64,000 bases of DNA from Candidatus Calescibacterium sp. (GCA_025059235.1 JANXCV010000001.1:62001-126000); one strand, 5' to 3'. Positions 27,176-36,460 are shown, numbered from the stretch's first letter. Program-made: numbers and translations. The notes: generated by a model from the sequence alone, not told the origin.

Positions 27176-28264
27176 ATGATTCTGAAACACTTGTTAGCAA
27201 TCATTTTTATTATAATACTAACCATTACTCCCTGCTTATCCATTAATACAGAACTAATCCACATAAATTTCAATCAGCACATATACAAACTAATACCTTC
27301 ACAGGATTATATAATACATGACTATAAAGTACTACCAGACAATAATATCCTAATTTTTTACCAAGATAAATCAGAGAAAAACCTTAATAAAAATTTTATA
27401 TCAGTTATAGATGCCAAAAACAAGAAAACTCTCAAAGTTATACCAACAGAGATGGTAAGGTATAAAGAAAGTATAACTGACGAAAATGGAAACACTTACA
27501 TAATCTCTTGGAAACCAGTTGATCTATATTTCTTCGATTATAAAAATAACAAGATTTCTAAGATACATAATAACCAAATAAAAGAGGGGCAAGAAAATTT
27601 TATAATTACGTTAGACAGTAAACTAATAAAATCCGCAAATGGAGATATTTTTCTGACAATGGATATTAAAAAACAAAAAGAAATTAGTGAAGATGTAGTA
27701 ATATGTAAAATAGAAAATCAAAACAATTCACTGAAAATAATCCCCTACTTTTCCCTTTACTCAATATCAGTTTTCTTTAAAGATCAACCATACAAAATGA
27801 TAATAAACTATCCTTCAAATATCTTTATTAACTCAATAAAAAATAATAAACTCTACAATATATCAACAAACGGGAAATATGAAGGGAAAAAATCGATTGA
27901 TAGTATAACCACAGAAATCCCATCCATTACCAATAACCTTTTTGATGCAAACAAAAATTATATTCTTATTTCAACGATTGAAAATAACAAGAGCAAATTA
28001 ACCATATTTGATTACAAAAACAACGATAAAATACATATTCAAAATGAAAAATTCATACAAGCAAAGTTCTTGTCTGAAAATGAAGTGCTCTTTAGTTCTC
28101 TGGAAAACAAGAAAATTAAGTTCCAAATTTTTAATATAAGCGAAAGAAAACTAACACCCCTGCAACTAACAGATATAAAATCTGCTAATTTTGGAATAGT
28201 CAATAACAATACTTTCTTCTGTTTCAACAAAAACAACATATATATTGTAAACATCAAAAGATAA
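27176..28264 (+). CDS. exported protein, unknown, possible beta-propeller
   Basis: GAAGGAGG lies six bases before ATG 27176. Residues 1-22 form a signal peptide. The mature part (362 residues in all) is very rich in Asn, Lys and Ile and alternates short strands with turns (NILIFYQDKSEKN, NKKTLKVIPTEM, NTYIISWKPVDLYFFDYKNNKISKI, SKLTIFDYKNNDKIHIQNEKF, EVLFSSLENKKIKFQIFN), the rhythm of WD40/TolB-like propellers. No family is recognised. It forms a two-gene plus-strand unit with the EF-hand-like protein and lies next to IS and CRISPR remnants, so lateral origin is possible. Confidence 0.6.
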   Translation: MILKHLLAIIFIIILTITPCLSINTELIHINFNQHIYKLIPSQDYIIHDYKVLPDNNILIFYQDKSEKNLNKNFISVIDAKNKKTLKVIPTEMVRYKESITDENGNTYIISWKPVDLYFFDYKNNKISKIHNNQIKEGQENFIITLDSKLIKSANGDIFLTMDIKKQKEISEDVVICKIENQNNSLKIIPYFSLYSISVFFKDQPYKMIINYPSNIFINSIKNNKLYNISTNGKYEGKKSIDSITTEIPSITNNLFDANKNYILISTIENNKSKLTIFDYKNNDKIHIQNEKFIQAKFLSENEVLFSSLENKKIKFQIFNISERKLTPLQLTDIKSANFGIVNNNTFFCFNKNNIYIVNIKR

Positions 28265-28300
28265 AACATAAAGTTGCATAGCTAAATAAATTAGATTAAA

Positions 28301-28790
28301 TACATCAGGTGAGAAGTTAGCCATAGCATCTTAGCCGACCTCTGAAAAAGCCATAAGCAATAGCATAGCCGTAGAGGTAAGCAAGCAAAGTTATACCCTT
28401 TCTCCATCTACTTACAGCATTGAAACTCTACACAACACCATCACAAGCACACCGTAGTAGAACCCTTCAAACTGCACTCTCTTGCCATACTGGCAATATC
28501 GTGCTATCTACTATAAGCTTTAGCTTTTCGCCACTCAAAAACTTAAGAATAAGCACTATTTGAACTCTCCAAAGGATGAACTGTCCAAGGTTTGAGTAAA
28601 TTCTTTTTTGTCTTGCTTTTCTGAAGCTGGTCTGAGATTTTTGGCTTTCTTCCTGCTTTGGGTTTTGGCTGTGTAAGATTGCAGAAGGCTTCTAAGCACT
28701 TCGTCATACAATGTTAGAAGTTTCATACCAACCCTATGGAAGGCTTTTTACAGCAGGCTTCTTCACTCTCTGAATTTCTCACCCGACGTA
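28301..28790 (-). mobile_element. decayed insertion sequence remnant with inverted ends
   Basis: Ends TACATCAGGTGAGAAGTT (28301-28318) and, read on the other strand, TACGTCGGGTGAGAAATT (28773-28790) match at 15 of 18 positions with only transitions. Between them the minus strand carries a frameshifted coding relic: a 59-codon stretch from ATG 28716 (MKLLTLYDEVLRSLLQ...) and then, in a broken frame, LKFLSGEKLKLIVDSTILPVW and FYYGVLV, reminiscent of the DDE motif 'liDSTplpv' of IS4/IS5/IS982-like transposases. At about 490 bp it is too short and interrupted to be active. The family is not certain. Confidence 0.55.
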
Positions 28791-29201
28791 TATGTAAAAA
28801 TAATTGGATTTTATCAATAAAAACAAACACTTTGATAACAGACAGAACATCGGGAAAAAATAAATTAGAGAAATTATAAATTCAGACTACGTCATTTGGT
28901 CAATTTTTGATAAATTCCAACTCTACTGACTCTTATCAACATTTTGTAACAAAACTATTGAATTTTGTCAATTTTTTTAAACTTTTGGATTGATAGACGA
29001 ACGATTGGAAGAGTAAAAAACCCTCTATTTTTGCATTTTTAGGGTGTTTTTGACCCCACCTGACATCTAAGATAAATTACACTTTTCTAGAAGACCCCCT
29101 AGCTTTCTATCATAGAAAAAAAATAAAAATCGACAAAATGTTTTCTTTAGCTTACCCATGATAGTATTGAAAACACTAATTACTAAACGTCAGGCTTTAT
29201 G
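28791..29201 (+). other. gene-free AT-rich stretch, possible CRISPR leader relic
   Basis: No gene is visible. The stretch is AT-rich with T-tracts, a repeated TCAATTTTT word (near 28900 and 28958) and short C-runs such as TTTTTGACCCC and AGACCCCC. It lies immediately 5' of the CRISPR-like repeat in the orientation expected for a leader. It could equally be ordinary decayed intergenic DNA. Confidence 0.3.
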
Positions 29202-29318
29202 GTTTTTTATCCTACCTATAAGGGATCTTTACCTATAAGGGATTGAAACAAGTGGCCATTTTGATCTTTCCCGGGACCTTCTGTATACCACTTTTCAACT
29301 TACCTAAGTCATTAAAAC
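29202..29318 (+). CRISPR. one-spacer CRISPR relic
   Basis: 29202-29249 begins GTTTTTTATCCTACCTATAA and ends GGGATTGAAAC, the typical start and end of 30-nt type I/III repeats of thermophiles, but CCTATAAGGGAT is present twice, giving 48 nt in place of 30-31. A 40-nt spacer-like segment follows (29250-29289), then ACTTTTCAACTTACC ... ATTAAAAC (29290-29318), which aligns as a degenerate terminal repeat. No cas genes are in the window, so this is an inactive remnant or an orphan mini-array. Confidence 0.55.
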
Positions 29319-29369
29319 TATTTTCGAAAAGCAAGATTTTCCATTCAGAAACTATAGTTTTACTATAAA
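29319..29369. other. short gene-free spacer
   Basis: Fifty-one AT-rich bases between the CRISPR relic and the 3' end of the nicotinate phosphoribosyltransferase gene. No hairpin with a T-run or other site is recognised. Confidence 0.4.
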
Positions 29370-30425
29370 TCATAATTCCTTGAAAACCTTCAACCTAGGA
29401 TTATCAGTTTTACCGGGTATTCTACCTCTCTTCGAAATTTTCCTATTCTCAACTTCCTTGATATCCATGGTAAACTGTATCTTATTATAAGAAGCTATAA
29501 AACTACCGACACCAAATATATCAGCACCAGCTTTTTCTAAAGTAGCTATTCTTTCCGGATCAAGTCCACCCGAAACAACTATCTTGACGTTATCAAATCC
29601 TTCTAATCTCAACTTCTCCCTTAACTCCATCACTAGCTCAGGAGTAACTCTACCCCTTTCCTTGGGAGTATCTAACCTAACACCGTACAACTGCTTCCCC
29701 ATCTCCCTAAAAAACCTAGCTATTCTAATACTTTCCTCCACTTCATCCTTAAAGGTATCAACCAGAATAATCCTTGGAACATGGTCTTCTATATACTTAT
29801 CAAAAATCCTAGCAGCTTCTAAAGTATCTCCGAGGATTATTATAAAAGCATGAGGTATGGTTCCACGCGGTTCTCTATTTGCAAGAGAAGCACCGAGAAT
29901 ACAACTTACATCATCAACACCACCAATCAATGCAGCTCTTTCCATTACCGGTGCACAAGCGGGATGAACAAACCTAGCCCCAAAACATATGACCCTCTTA
30001 CCGTTAGCAGCCTCCTTACAAAGCCTTGCGGCAGTTGCCCAATTGGAAGAAGAAGCTAAAAATCCCAGGATACTAGTCTCCAGATAACCAAACTCCCTAT
30101 AACTCCCCTCTATCCTTAATACAACTTCCTTTGGAGAGAAAGAATCACCCTCCTCCAAAGCCTCGACCCTTACCCTTTTATCCCTCAAAAGATATAAAAC
30201 CTCAGCCAAACCAGCAAAAACCCCATAATCATTAGCAAAAACCTCAGCACAGACAAAAGTATCTACCTTACCAACCTTCTCCAACAAATATGAAGTTCTT
30301 ATAAAATATATATCACTTGTCAACCCACGATCTATTTCTTCATGTGTAGCAGAAAAGTATCTTGACTTATCAATACTTTTATACAAATTCATTGAATAAT
30401 TGTACATCTCTTCAAAGTTCTTCAT
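29370..30425 (-). CDS. nicotinate phosphoribosyltransferase
   Basis: NAPRTase condenses nicotinate with PRPP to nicotinate mononucleotide for NAD salvage. The 351-residue short form resembles archaeal/thermophile enzymes: an N-terminal segment with DRGLTSDIYFIRT, GYLETSILGFLASSSNWATAA, the catalytic-region FGARFVHPACAP, GTIPHAFI and the phosphate-binding VVSGGLDPERI...GVGSFI. The C-terminus RGRIPGKTDNPRL is also typical. The start overlaps the next gene's stop by four bases. Confidence 0.92.
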   Translation of the reverse strand: MKNFEEMYNYSMNLYKSIDKSRYFSATHEEIDRGLTSDIYFIRTSYLLEKVGKVDTFVCAEVFANDYGVFAGLAEVLYLLRDKRVRVEALEEGDSFSPKEVVLRIEGSYREFGYLETSILGFLASSSNWATAARLCKEAANGKRVICFGARFVHPACAPVMERAALIGGVDDVSCILGASLANREPRGTIPHAFIIILGDTLEAARIFDKYIEDHVPRIILVDTFKDEVEESIRIARFFREMGKQLYGVRLDTPKERGRVTPELVMELREKLRLEGFDNVKIVVSGGLDPERIATLEKAGADIFGVGSFIASYNKIQFTMDIKEVENRKISKRGRIPGKTDNPRLKVFKEL

Positions 30426-31465
30426 ATCGGAATAACCTCCTCAGGCATGGAATATAGTACAATCTCTTCATTATCACGGTATATTCTATCATCTTTAAAT
30501 ACCATCGAGTTAAGCTTCCATACACCAGCAATACTATCCTGAGAAAGATAATACAACCTATCACGAGAATAAAAAATAAAACTTACGTTAGGAATGGAAA
30601 ATACAGGGTCAAACTCTCCATCCCGAAAATAGTACACAATCAAATTACTCTGATTAATCGTAAATAAGTAACCATTTACAAAATAACTATAGTAACTAGG
30701 GATTTTCTTTACAGACATCAAACTAAGAGAATCAGTAATTCTGTACAATGTAGCTTCACCTTTCTCCTGCAAAAGCAAATATTGACTATTTATACGAACT
30801 AGATAAAACGTTGAATCGTAAAATACCTTTATCTTCTTCCTTAAAACCGAATGACAAGCATTATCCCTAACCAAATCAACTAATAACTCATATTGGTTTT
30901 CATAAATATGTGATAAGGCAAGCAGGAAATAACCATGATCGTTTTTCAAAATCTGTAAAAGGTGAGAATAATTAACCGTAAAAATCGGTTGATCTAATCT
31001 ATCAATCTCATATATATAAAAAACTCCACTTCTTAAGTTCTTAAGAACAATTAACTCAGAATACGTAAAAGCAGCTTCAAAATCTCTAAATTCTATCTTT
31101 TTAGAAATTTTGTAATCCTTACCAATAGCCTGTAATGATTTATCGGTAACTATAAAGAATACACCTTCTCGAGCCACTGTCCCAACATATCTGTCAATAC
31201 CTCTTATCGACAATACCTTGTAAATATTGCTTCTAATAAAAGGTATAAATCCTATACTCCTAAACGTAAGCACATTTACTTCCTGATCTTGCCACTGAAC
31301 AAAATGCGGCTTGTCTGAAATATAAAATATATCCACAATATTATCCTTTAAAATAATCATCTGACCATGTTCAATCCTATATAACGAAGAATCAATAACA
31401 AAATATCTGTCACCACCAAAAGCATAATATACTAACAACAAAAACCAAAATAGATACTTTCTCAT
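30422..31465 (-). CDS. exported protein of unknown function, propeller-like
   Basis: The frame is open to 31609, but ATG 31465 is chosen because it begins a clear signal peptide (RKYLFWFLLLVYYAFGGD) and the longer form would overlap the divergent ubiE gene. The mature 330 residues are rich in aromatic strands in repeating blocks (SLYRIEHGQMIILKDN, RYVGTVAREGVFFIV, SGVFYIYEIDRLDQPIF, ATLYRITDSLSLMSV), consistent with a beta-propeller. No family recognised. It is translationally coupled to nicotinate phosphoribosyltransferase (ATGA overlap), although a functional link is not evident. Confidence 0.6.
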   Translation of the reverse strand: MRKYLFWFLLLVYYAFGGDRYFVIDSSLYRIEHGQMIILKDNIVDIFYISDKPHFVQWQDQEVNVLTFRSIGFIPFIRSNIYKVLSIRGIDRYVGTVAREGVFFIVTDKSLQAIGKDYKISKKIEFRDFEAAFTYSELIVLKNLRSGVFYIYEIDRLDQPIFTVNYSHLLQILKNDHGYFLLALSHIYENQYELLVDLVRDNACHSVLRKKIKVFYDSTFYLVRINSQYLLLQEKGEATLYRITDSLSLMSVKKIPSYYSYFVNGYLFTINQSNLIVYYFRDGEFDPVFSIPNVSFIFYSRDRLYYLSQDSIAGVWKLNSMVFKDDRIYRDNEEIVLYSMPEEVIPI

Positions 31466-31574
31466 TCTACATCGAAATATTTCTGCAACAAATACACTCA
31501 AACCTTCAGAAGGATTAAAAATTAATACATCGAAATAAAAAAAAGGTCCAAATAGACAAGGAAATTTTATAATT

Positions 31575-32270
31575 ATGGAACTAAAAAAAATATCAAAAGC
31601 TTTCGACATATTAGCAAAAGCTTACGACCTAATAAGCTACACCATGAGCTTAGGCATAACAATCTATTGGCGCAAAAAATTAATCGATGAATCGATAAAC
31701 AAAATCACTCCTAACACAAAATACATAATCGATCTCTGCAGCGGAACAGGTGACATCGCAATCGGAATAATAAAAAAATCCCAAAATACTAACATAAATA
31801 TCATAGCATTCGACGCCTCCTTCGGAATGCTAAAAATACTAAAACAAAAATCTAAAAACATCAACAACATATTCCCAATACTAGGAGATATCTCCCAAAT
31901 GCCCTTCAAAAACAAATCTTTCCAAATATCAACCATGTCCTTCGGAGCCAGAAGCCTATTCGAAGGAGAAAAAGATTTCAAAGAATACCTAAAAGAAATA
32001 TATAGAACATCCAGCAACTTGATCAACCTAGAAACCTCTCACCCCAAAAACCCAATAATAAGAATACTATACTACTCCTACCTTTACCTTATCATCATAA
32101 TCCTCGGAAGCATATTCTTCCCACACTACAACAAAGAGTACTACAAAACCATAATGAACTTCCCAAATCAAGAAAAATTAACAAATATACTGAAGGAAAT
32201 AGGATACAAACACGTAGTAGCTAAATCACTTCTATGGGGAACAGCAGCCATACATATAGCCCATGAGTAA
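31575..32270 (+). CDS. ubiE: demethylmenaquinone/ubiquinone C-methyltransferase UbiE/MenG
   Basis: SAM-dependent methyltransferase for the last step of menaquinone synthesis. At 231 residues it shows the N-terminal FDILAKAYDLISYTMSLGITIYWRKKLI, SAM-binding LCSGTGDIAIGI, an acidic FDASFGML and SFGARSLFEGEKDFKEYLKEIYR, equivalent to the family's 'fGlRNv.d...al.E..Rvl' block. It is first in a seven-gene plus-strand operon. A TATAAT sits only two bases upstream of ATG 31575 and the ribosome site is weak (AAGGA twelve bases upstream). Confidence 0.9.
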   Translation: MELKKISKAFDILAKAYDLISYTMSLGITIYWRKKLIDESINKITPNTKYIIDLCSGTGDIAIGIIKKSQNTNINIIAFDASFGMLKILKQKSKNINNIFPILGDISQMPFKNKSFQISTMSFGARSLFEGEKDFKEYLKEIYRTSSNLINLETSHPKNPIIRILYYSYLYLIIIILGSIFFPHYNKEYYKTIMNFPNQEKLTNILKEIGYKHVVAKSLLWGTAAIHIAHE

Positions 32271-32682
32271 TACCTACCTCGATAAAATAGCAGAAATCAT
32301 AGAAAATATAGAAAAAATACAACAAGAACTGATAGTTGAACAAAAAATGATGAAAAACCTTATCTCCCTCCTAAACCAATTCTCATTCCACCAGAACAAA
32401 GACAAAACCATAGATCTAGAAGATCCAGTCATCAAAAAAGCAAGAGACGTCCTATTCAAACTCATAACCTCCCTACAAGAAGAATACTACAAACTAGACC
32501 TACTCGAACCAGATGAAAAATGGAAACAATTCCACGAAAAATTTAAACAGTCCCTCAAAACCCAAATAGAAGGATACAAAGAAATCTTCCTAGTCTTTAC
32601 TGATGGCAACATAACCCATATCAAAGTCGGAAGCCTAAAAGTAGAACAGGGACTAAAAATGATAGACATAGAACCAGAATAA
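32263..32682 (+). CDS. small helical protein, unknown
   Basis: A 139-residue, mainly helical protein: a coiled-coil N-terminal half (residues 5-45) and an acidic middle, ending with a short beta element (IFLVFTDGNITHIKVGSL). It overlaps ubiE by eight bases and the dnaB start by one (TAATG), so it is coupled to both. No family recognised. Position before dnaB does not prove a replication role, since ubiE, mlaD and yvcK share the operon. Confidence 0.6.
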   Translation: MSNTYLDKIAEIIENIEKIQQELIVEQKMMKNLISLLNQFSFHQNKDKTIDLEDPVIKKARDVLFKLITSLQEEYYKLDLLEPDEKWKQFHEKFKQSLKTQIEGYKEIFLVFTDGNITHIKVGSLKVEQGLKMIDIEPE

Positions 32683-34016
32683 TGATTATAAAAAATCTTT
32701 CAGAAAATTATTTACCCAATGACTCACAAGCAGAAAAAGCTCTACTATCGTCAATCCTACTTAACCCCTCAATAGTTCCACAGGTAGTAGAAAAAATAGA
32801 TCCCGACGATTTTTTCTGGCCAGAAAATAGAGCAGTATACAAAGCAATCTTGAACCTCTACGAAAAAAACCTACCCATAGATCTCATATCAGTAACCAAC
32901 GAAATAAAACACCTTAAACTCGAAAGAGAACTAGAATTCGTAGGAGGATTAGAATACCTAGCCTCATTAGTCGAACTAGCATCAGTAGTCCATTCCTACG
33001 ATTACTACATGGATATAATAAAATCCAAAAGTATAAGAACAAAAATAATAAAAGCCTCTCTAGAAACAATCCAAGACACATATAACGAACAATACAGCAT
33101 AAACACCATCCTAGACAAAGCTCAAAGAAGAATAGTAGAAATATCCTATACCAGCAAATCAAGAGAATACCACAGTCTATCAGATATCCTAGCAACAGTA
33201 CTGGAAAATATCGAAATAATGGCAGAAGAAGGAGTAGTTGGATTAACTACAGGCTTCGAAGATCTAGATAAAATGACCTCCGGTCTACAAAGAGGAGACT
33301 TCATAGTAATAGCAGCAAGACCAAGTATGGGAAAAACAGCATTTGCCATCAACCTAGCATACAACATCACCATAAAATCTAAACAACCAGTCATATTCTT
33401 CTCAATAGAAATGTCAAAAGAACAAATAGCTCAAAGATTTTTATCACTAGAATCCAGCATACCCCTATCTAAAATAAGAAGCGCAACACTAACCGTCCAA
33501 GATATGGATAGAATAGCAGAAGCCATATCCATCCTATCCGAACAACCAATCTTCATAGATGACACCCCAATAATATCGACAATAGATATAAGAATAAAAT
33601 CAAGAAAAATAAAAGTGGAAAAAAAACAACTGGGAGCAATATTCATAGATTACCTACAACTAATAAAAGCAGAAGATAAAAAGGAATCAAGAGTACAAGA
33701 ATTATCCGAAATATCCAGATCCCTTAAAGCCCTTGCCAAAGAACTAAACGTCCCCGTAGTAGCCCTATCCCAACTATCTAGAGAAGTAGAAAAAAGAACA
33801 GATAAAAGACCATTACTATCCGACCTCAGAGAAAGTGGAGCAATAGAACAAGAAGCAGACCTCGTCATCTTCCTCTATAGAGATGAATACTATAACAAAG
33901 ACTCCAAAAAAGCAAACCTTACCGAAGTAATAATAGCAAAACAAAGAAACGGACCAACAGGATCCATCTTCCTATATTTCGCAAAAGATATCCTTAAATT
34001 TTTCCCTACCGCATGA
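32682..34016 (+). CDS. dnaB: replicative DNA helicase DnaB
   Basis: Hexameric helicase that unwinds DNA at the fork. The 444 residues show the N-terminal primase-interaction domain (LPNDSQAEKALLSSILLNPS...DFFWPENRAVYKAI), Walker A in ARPSMGKTAFA, the H2 IFFSIEMSKEQIAQRF, H3 AIFIDYLQLI, and the C-terminal Q-loop LRESGAIEQEADLVIFLYR. No intein is present. The start overlaps the upstream gene and the stop overlaps mlaD by four bases. Confidence 0.97.
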   Translation: MIIKNLSENYLPNDSQAEKALLSSILLNPSIVPQVVEKIDPDDFFWPENRAVYKAILNLYEKNLPIDLISVTNEIKHLKLERELEFVGGLEYLASLVELASVVHSYDYYMDIIKSKSIRTKIIKASLETIQDTYNEQYSINTILDKAQRRIVEISYTSKSREYHSLSDILATVLENIEIMAEEGVVGLTTGFEDLDKMTSGLQRGDFIVIAARPSMGKTAFAINLAYNITIKSKQPVIFFSIEMSKEQIAQRFLSLESSIPLSKIRSATLTVQDMDRIAEAISILSEQPIFIDDTPIISTIDIRIKSRKIKVEKKQLGAIFIDYLQLIKAEDKKESRVQELSEISRSLKALAKELNVPVVALSQLSREVEKRTDKRPLLSDLRESGAIEQEADLVIFLYRDEYYNKDSKKANLTEVIIAKQRNGPTGSIFLYFAKDILKFFPTA

Positions 34017-35470
34017 TGGAATACCCCAAAACCATCATACTCAAAATAGGATGGCTCTTAATCCTAACACTACTTTCTTTTATAACCATCGCATTCTTCC
34101 TCGGTAAAATCAAAAATAATAAGGATTTCTATACCCTCTATCTTATCTTCAAAAATGTATCAGGATTGTCAACAGATTCCAAAGTCTATATGGCAGGAGT
34201 AGAAATAGGAAAAGTTAGCGACATATCATTCGAAAAAGACTATAAAGTCAAAGTTAAAATTCTAGTACACAAAAAATACAAAATACCCAAAAACTCCATA
34301 TTCTATATAGCAGGAAACATTATGGCAGAAAGATACCTACAAATCCAACCAATCCCCAACAACCAATACTACAAAGATGGAGATGTCGAAGTAAACAACA
34401 CCTATCCCATGATAGAATGGGATCAAGTTCTAAGACAAACTTATCTTGCCTTTCAAGATCTTCAAAATACCGCCATATACTTCAGACAAACCCTACAAGC
34501 AATGGACCTACCTAACAAAGTTAACTCAGTCACTAACGACCTAAGATCACTGATATACGACACCCATAAAAATATCAACTACCTGACCGCTATACTCGAT
34601 AAAAATATCTCCATGATTTCCGCCAATATCAATCTACTACTAATCGACTCAAGAACAACTGTTAATAACATAAACTCAAAAGTAGATGCAATAGGAAACA
34701 ACCTAGTAAAAGCAACAGAAAAAGTAGATAAAATCCTAGAAAAAAATACAGACGATATAAGAAAAATAGTAGTCTACATAAAACAAACATCAGAAAATCT
34801 CTACAACATAACATATGACATTAAAGAACTAATAAGAAACACTACCATAAAAGAAGATCTAATAGAAACAATAAAAAATTTAAGAAAGATGTCCCAGAGC
34901 TTAGCTACCTCAGCAGAACAAGTAGAAGAAATCGTCAAAGATAAAAAACTAAAAGAAGATCTAAAAGTATCAATCTCAAAACTTAGAGAGGTAGTAGAAA
35001 CCACAGACTTCCTCCTGACGCCAGCAAAAAAATTAAAGCAAGAAACACTCAAAACACAAGAATTCAGGTTCGCCTCAGTAAGTGCTTACATAGATACTAT
35101 AGAAAGCAAACAAGATAACCCCGCAGTCAGTATTGACCTAGACATCTTCCCAAATTCAAAACAAGGATTCAAAGTAGGAATCTTCGACATAGGCAAAACT
35201 TCTAAAATCAACCTACAATTAACCTACTGGAATGACAAAATGGATCTCAGATACAGAATAGGACTAATTAATTCCGAACTCGGAGCAGCAATAGATAAAA
35301 AACTATCCGAAAAATTTTTCTTCTCAGCAGAACTACTCAAACCCTCTGACATACAACTTAACACCTTCATCGATTACAAAATCTTCTCTAACGCCTACCT
35401 GAGAATAGGATATAGAGATGCTCTAACCAAAGATAGAAAACTAAACATAGGAACATATTTTAGATTCTGA
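34013..35470 (+). CDS. MCE/MlaD protein with coiled coil and barrel-like C-terminus
   Basis: An envelope lipid-transport family protein, 485 residues. One membrane helix (about 11-32) is followed by the MCE domain (40-120, LYLIFKNVSGLSTDSKVYMAGVEIGKVSDISF), a long helical coiled coil (130-335), then about 135 residues of alternating beta strands (SVSAYIDTIES, VSIDLDIFPNS, KINLQLTYWN, MDLRYRIGL, FFFSAELL, AYLRIGYRD) ending in a C-terminal Phe. The last part looks like an outer-membrane barrel or similar sheet. No MlaE or MlaF gene is adjacent. If the barrel reading is right, one chain could span both membranes. Confidence 0.8.
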   Translation: MMEYPKTIILKIGWLLILTLLSFITIAFFLGKIKNNKDFYTLYLIFKNVSGLSTDSKVYMAGVEIGKVSDISFEKDYKVKVKILVHKKYKIPKNSIFYIAGNIMAERYLQIQPIPNNQYYKDGDVEVNNTYPMIEWDQVLRQTYLAFQDLQNTAIYFRQTLQAMDLPNKVNSVTNDLRSLIYDTHKNINYLTAILDKNISMISANINLLLIDSRTTVNNINSKVDAIGNNLVKATEKVDKILEKNTDDIRKIVVYIKQTSENLYNITYDIKELIRNTTIKEDLIETIKNLRKMSQSLATSAEQVEEIVKDKKLKEDLKVSISKLREVVETTDFLLTPAKKLKQETLKTQEFRFASVSAYIDTIESKQDNPAVSIDLDIFPNSKQGFKVGIFDIGKTSKINLQLTYWNDKMDLRYRIGLINSELGAAIDKKLSEKFFFSAELLKPSDIQLNTFIDYKIFSNAYLRIGYRDALTKDRKLNIGTYFRF

Positions 35471-35479
35471 GACCTTCAA

Positions 35480-36460
35480 ATGACTACAAAAACAGTCGTA
35501 TTAATAGGAGGAGGTAGCGGAATATCATCCATTCTCAAAGGAATAAAACATTTTCAAGAATTCGAAATATACTCAATCTCCACACCAACAGACGACGGGG
35601 GATCAACGGGTAAAATACTAAAGATATACGAAGACGTCATACCTCTGGGAGATATAAGAAACTGTATAGCCAGCCTCGCAGAAGACCCTATACTCGAAGA
35701 ACTACTACAGTACAGATTCGATAGAGCAGAACTTAATAAACATGCTCTCGGAAATCTCATACTACTAGCACTATACAAACTATCTCAAAACGATATCAAC
35801 CAATTCACAGAAAAAATATATAAACTCTTTAAGATTAGAGGTAAAGCCTTACTATCTTGCCAAAAAAGAGGAATATTAGTAGCAAAAATGCAAACCGGAC
35901 AAATAATAAGAGGACAAACCCTAATAAACAACTTCATAGACCAAAACAACTCAGAAATAGAAGAAGTATTCCTTGAAGAAATACAAAACAAGGACGTCAA
36001 CCCACTAGCACTAGACGCAATAAAAAAAGCAGATATAATAATAATAGGACCAGGAAGTATATACTCAAGTATCATCCCCAATTTCCTAGTCCAACAAATA
36101 CTTATAGAATACAAAAAATCAAAAGCTCTCAAAATATACATATCAAACATCGTTAATCAACCCAATGAGTGTCAAAAATACCTACTATCAGACTACATCA
36201 AAATCCTAAAAAAATACGGAATAGAAACTGACTACATACTCTTCAATAATAAAAAAGCTGACCCGTCCATATTCCTAAAATACCTAGAAAAAGACCCAAG
36301 ATATAAACTCATCGAAAACGACATACAACAAGAAAATATAATAGAAGAAAATTTACTTGATGAAAAAAGTAACTTAATTAGACACGACGGTATAAAAGTA
36401 ACAAAAACAATACTCAAACTTATAAACAGCCTTGAAAAAACACACCAACAAAAATCTTGA
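35480..36460 (+). CDS. yvcK: gluconeogenesis factor YvcK / CofD-like protein
   Basis: Member of the CofD/YvcK family that binds UDP-sugars and controls cell-wall precursor flow and carbon use. VVLIGGGSGISSILKGIK, STPTDDGGSTGKI, LGDIRNCI, ALGNLILLAL and IIIGPGSIYSSIIPNFLV are all present. Length 326 is standard. Genes whiA and rapZ, its frequent partners, are not adjacent; here it lies between mlaD and an ion-channel gene, with the 3' end overlapping the latter. Confidence 0.93.
   Translation: MTTKTVVLIGGGSGISSILKGIKHFQEFEIYSISTPTDDGGSTGKILKIYEDVIPLGDIRNCIASLAEDPILEELLQYRFDRAELNKHALGNLILLALYKLSQNDINQFTEKIYKLFKIRGKALLSCQKRGILVAKMQTGQIIRGQTLINNFIDQNNSEIEEVFLEEIQNKDVNPLALDAIKKADIIIIGPGSIYSSIIPNFLVQQILIEYKKSKALKIYISNIVNQPNECQKYLLSDYIKILKKYGIETDYILFNNKKADPSIFLKYLEKDPRYKLIENDIQQENIIEENLLDEKSNLIRHDGIKVTKTILKLINSLEKTHQQKS

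Noticed and set aside
31466..31609. 48-codon N-terminal extension of the exported protein gene
   Set aside because: It puts a clean signal peptide inside the protein and overlaps the divergent ubiE start; ATG 31465 fits better.
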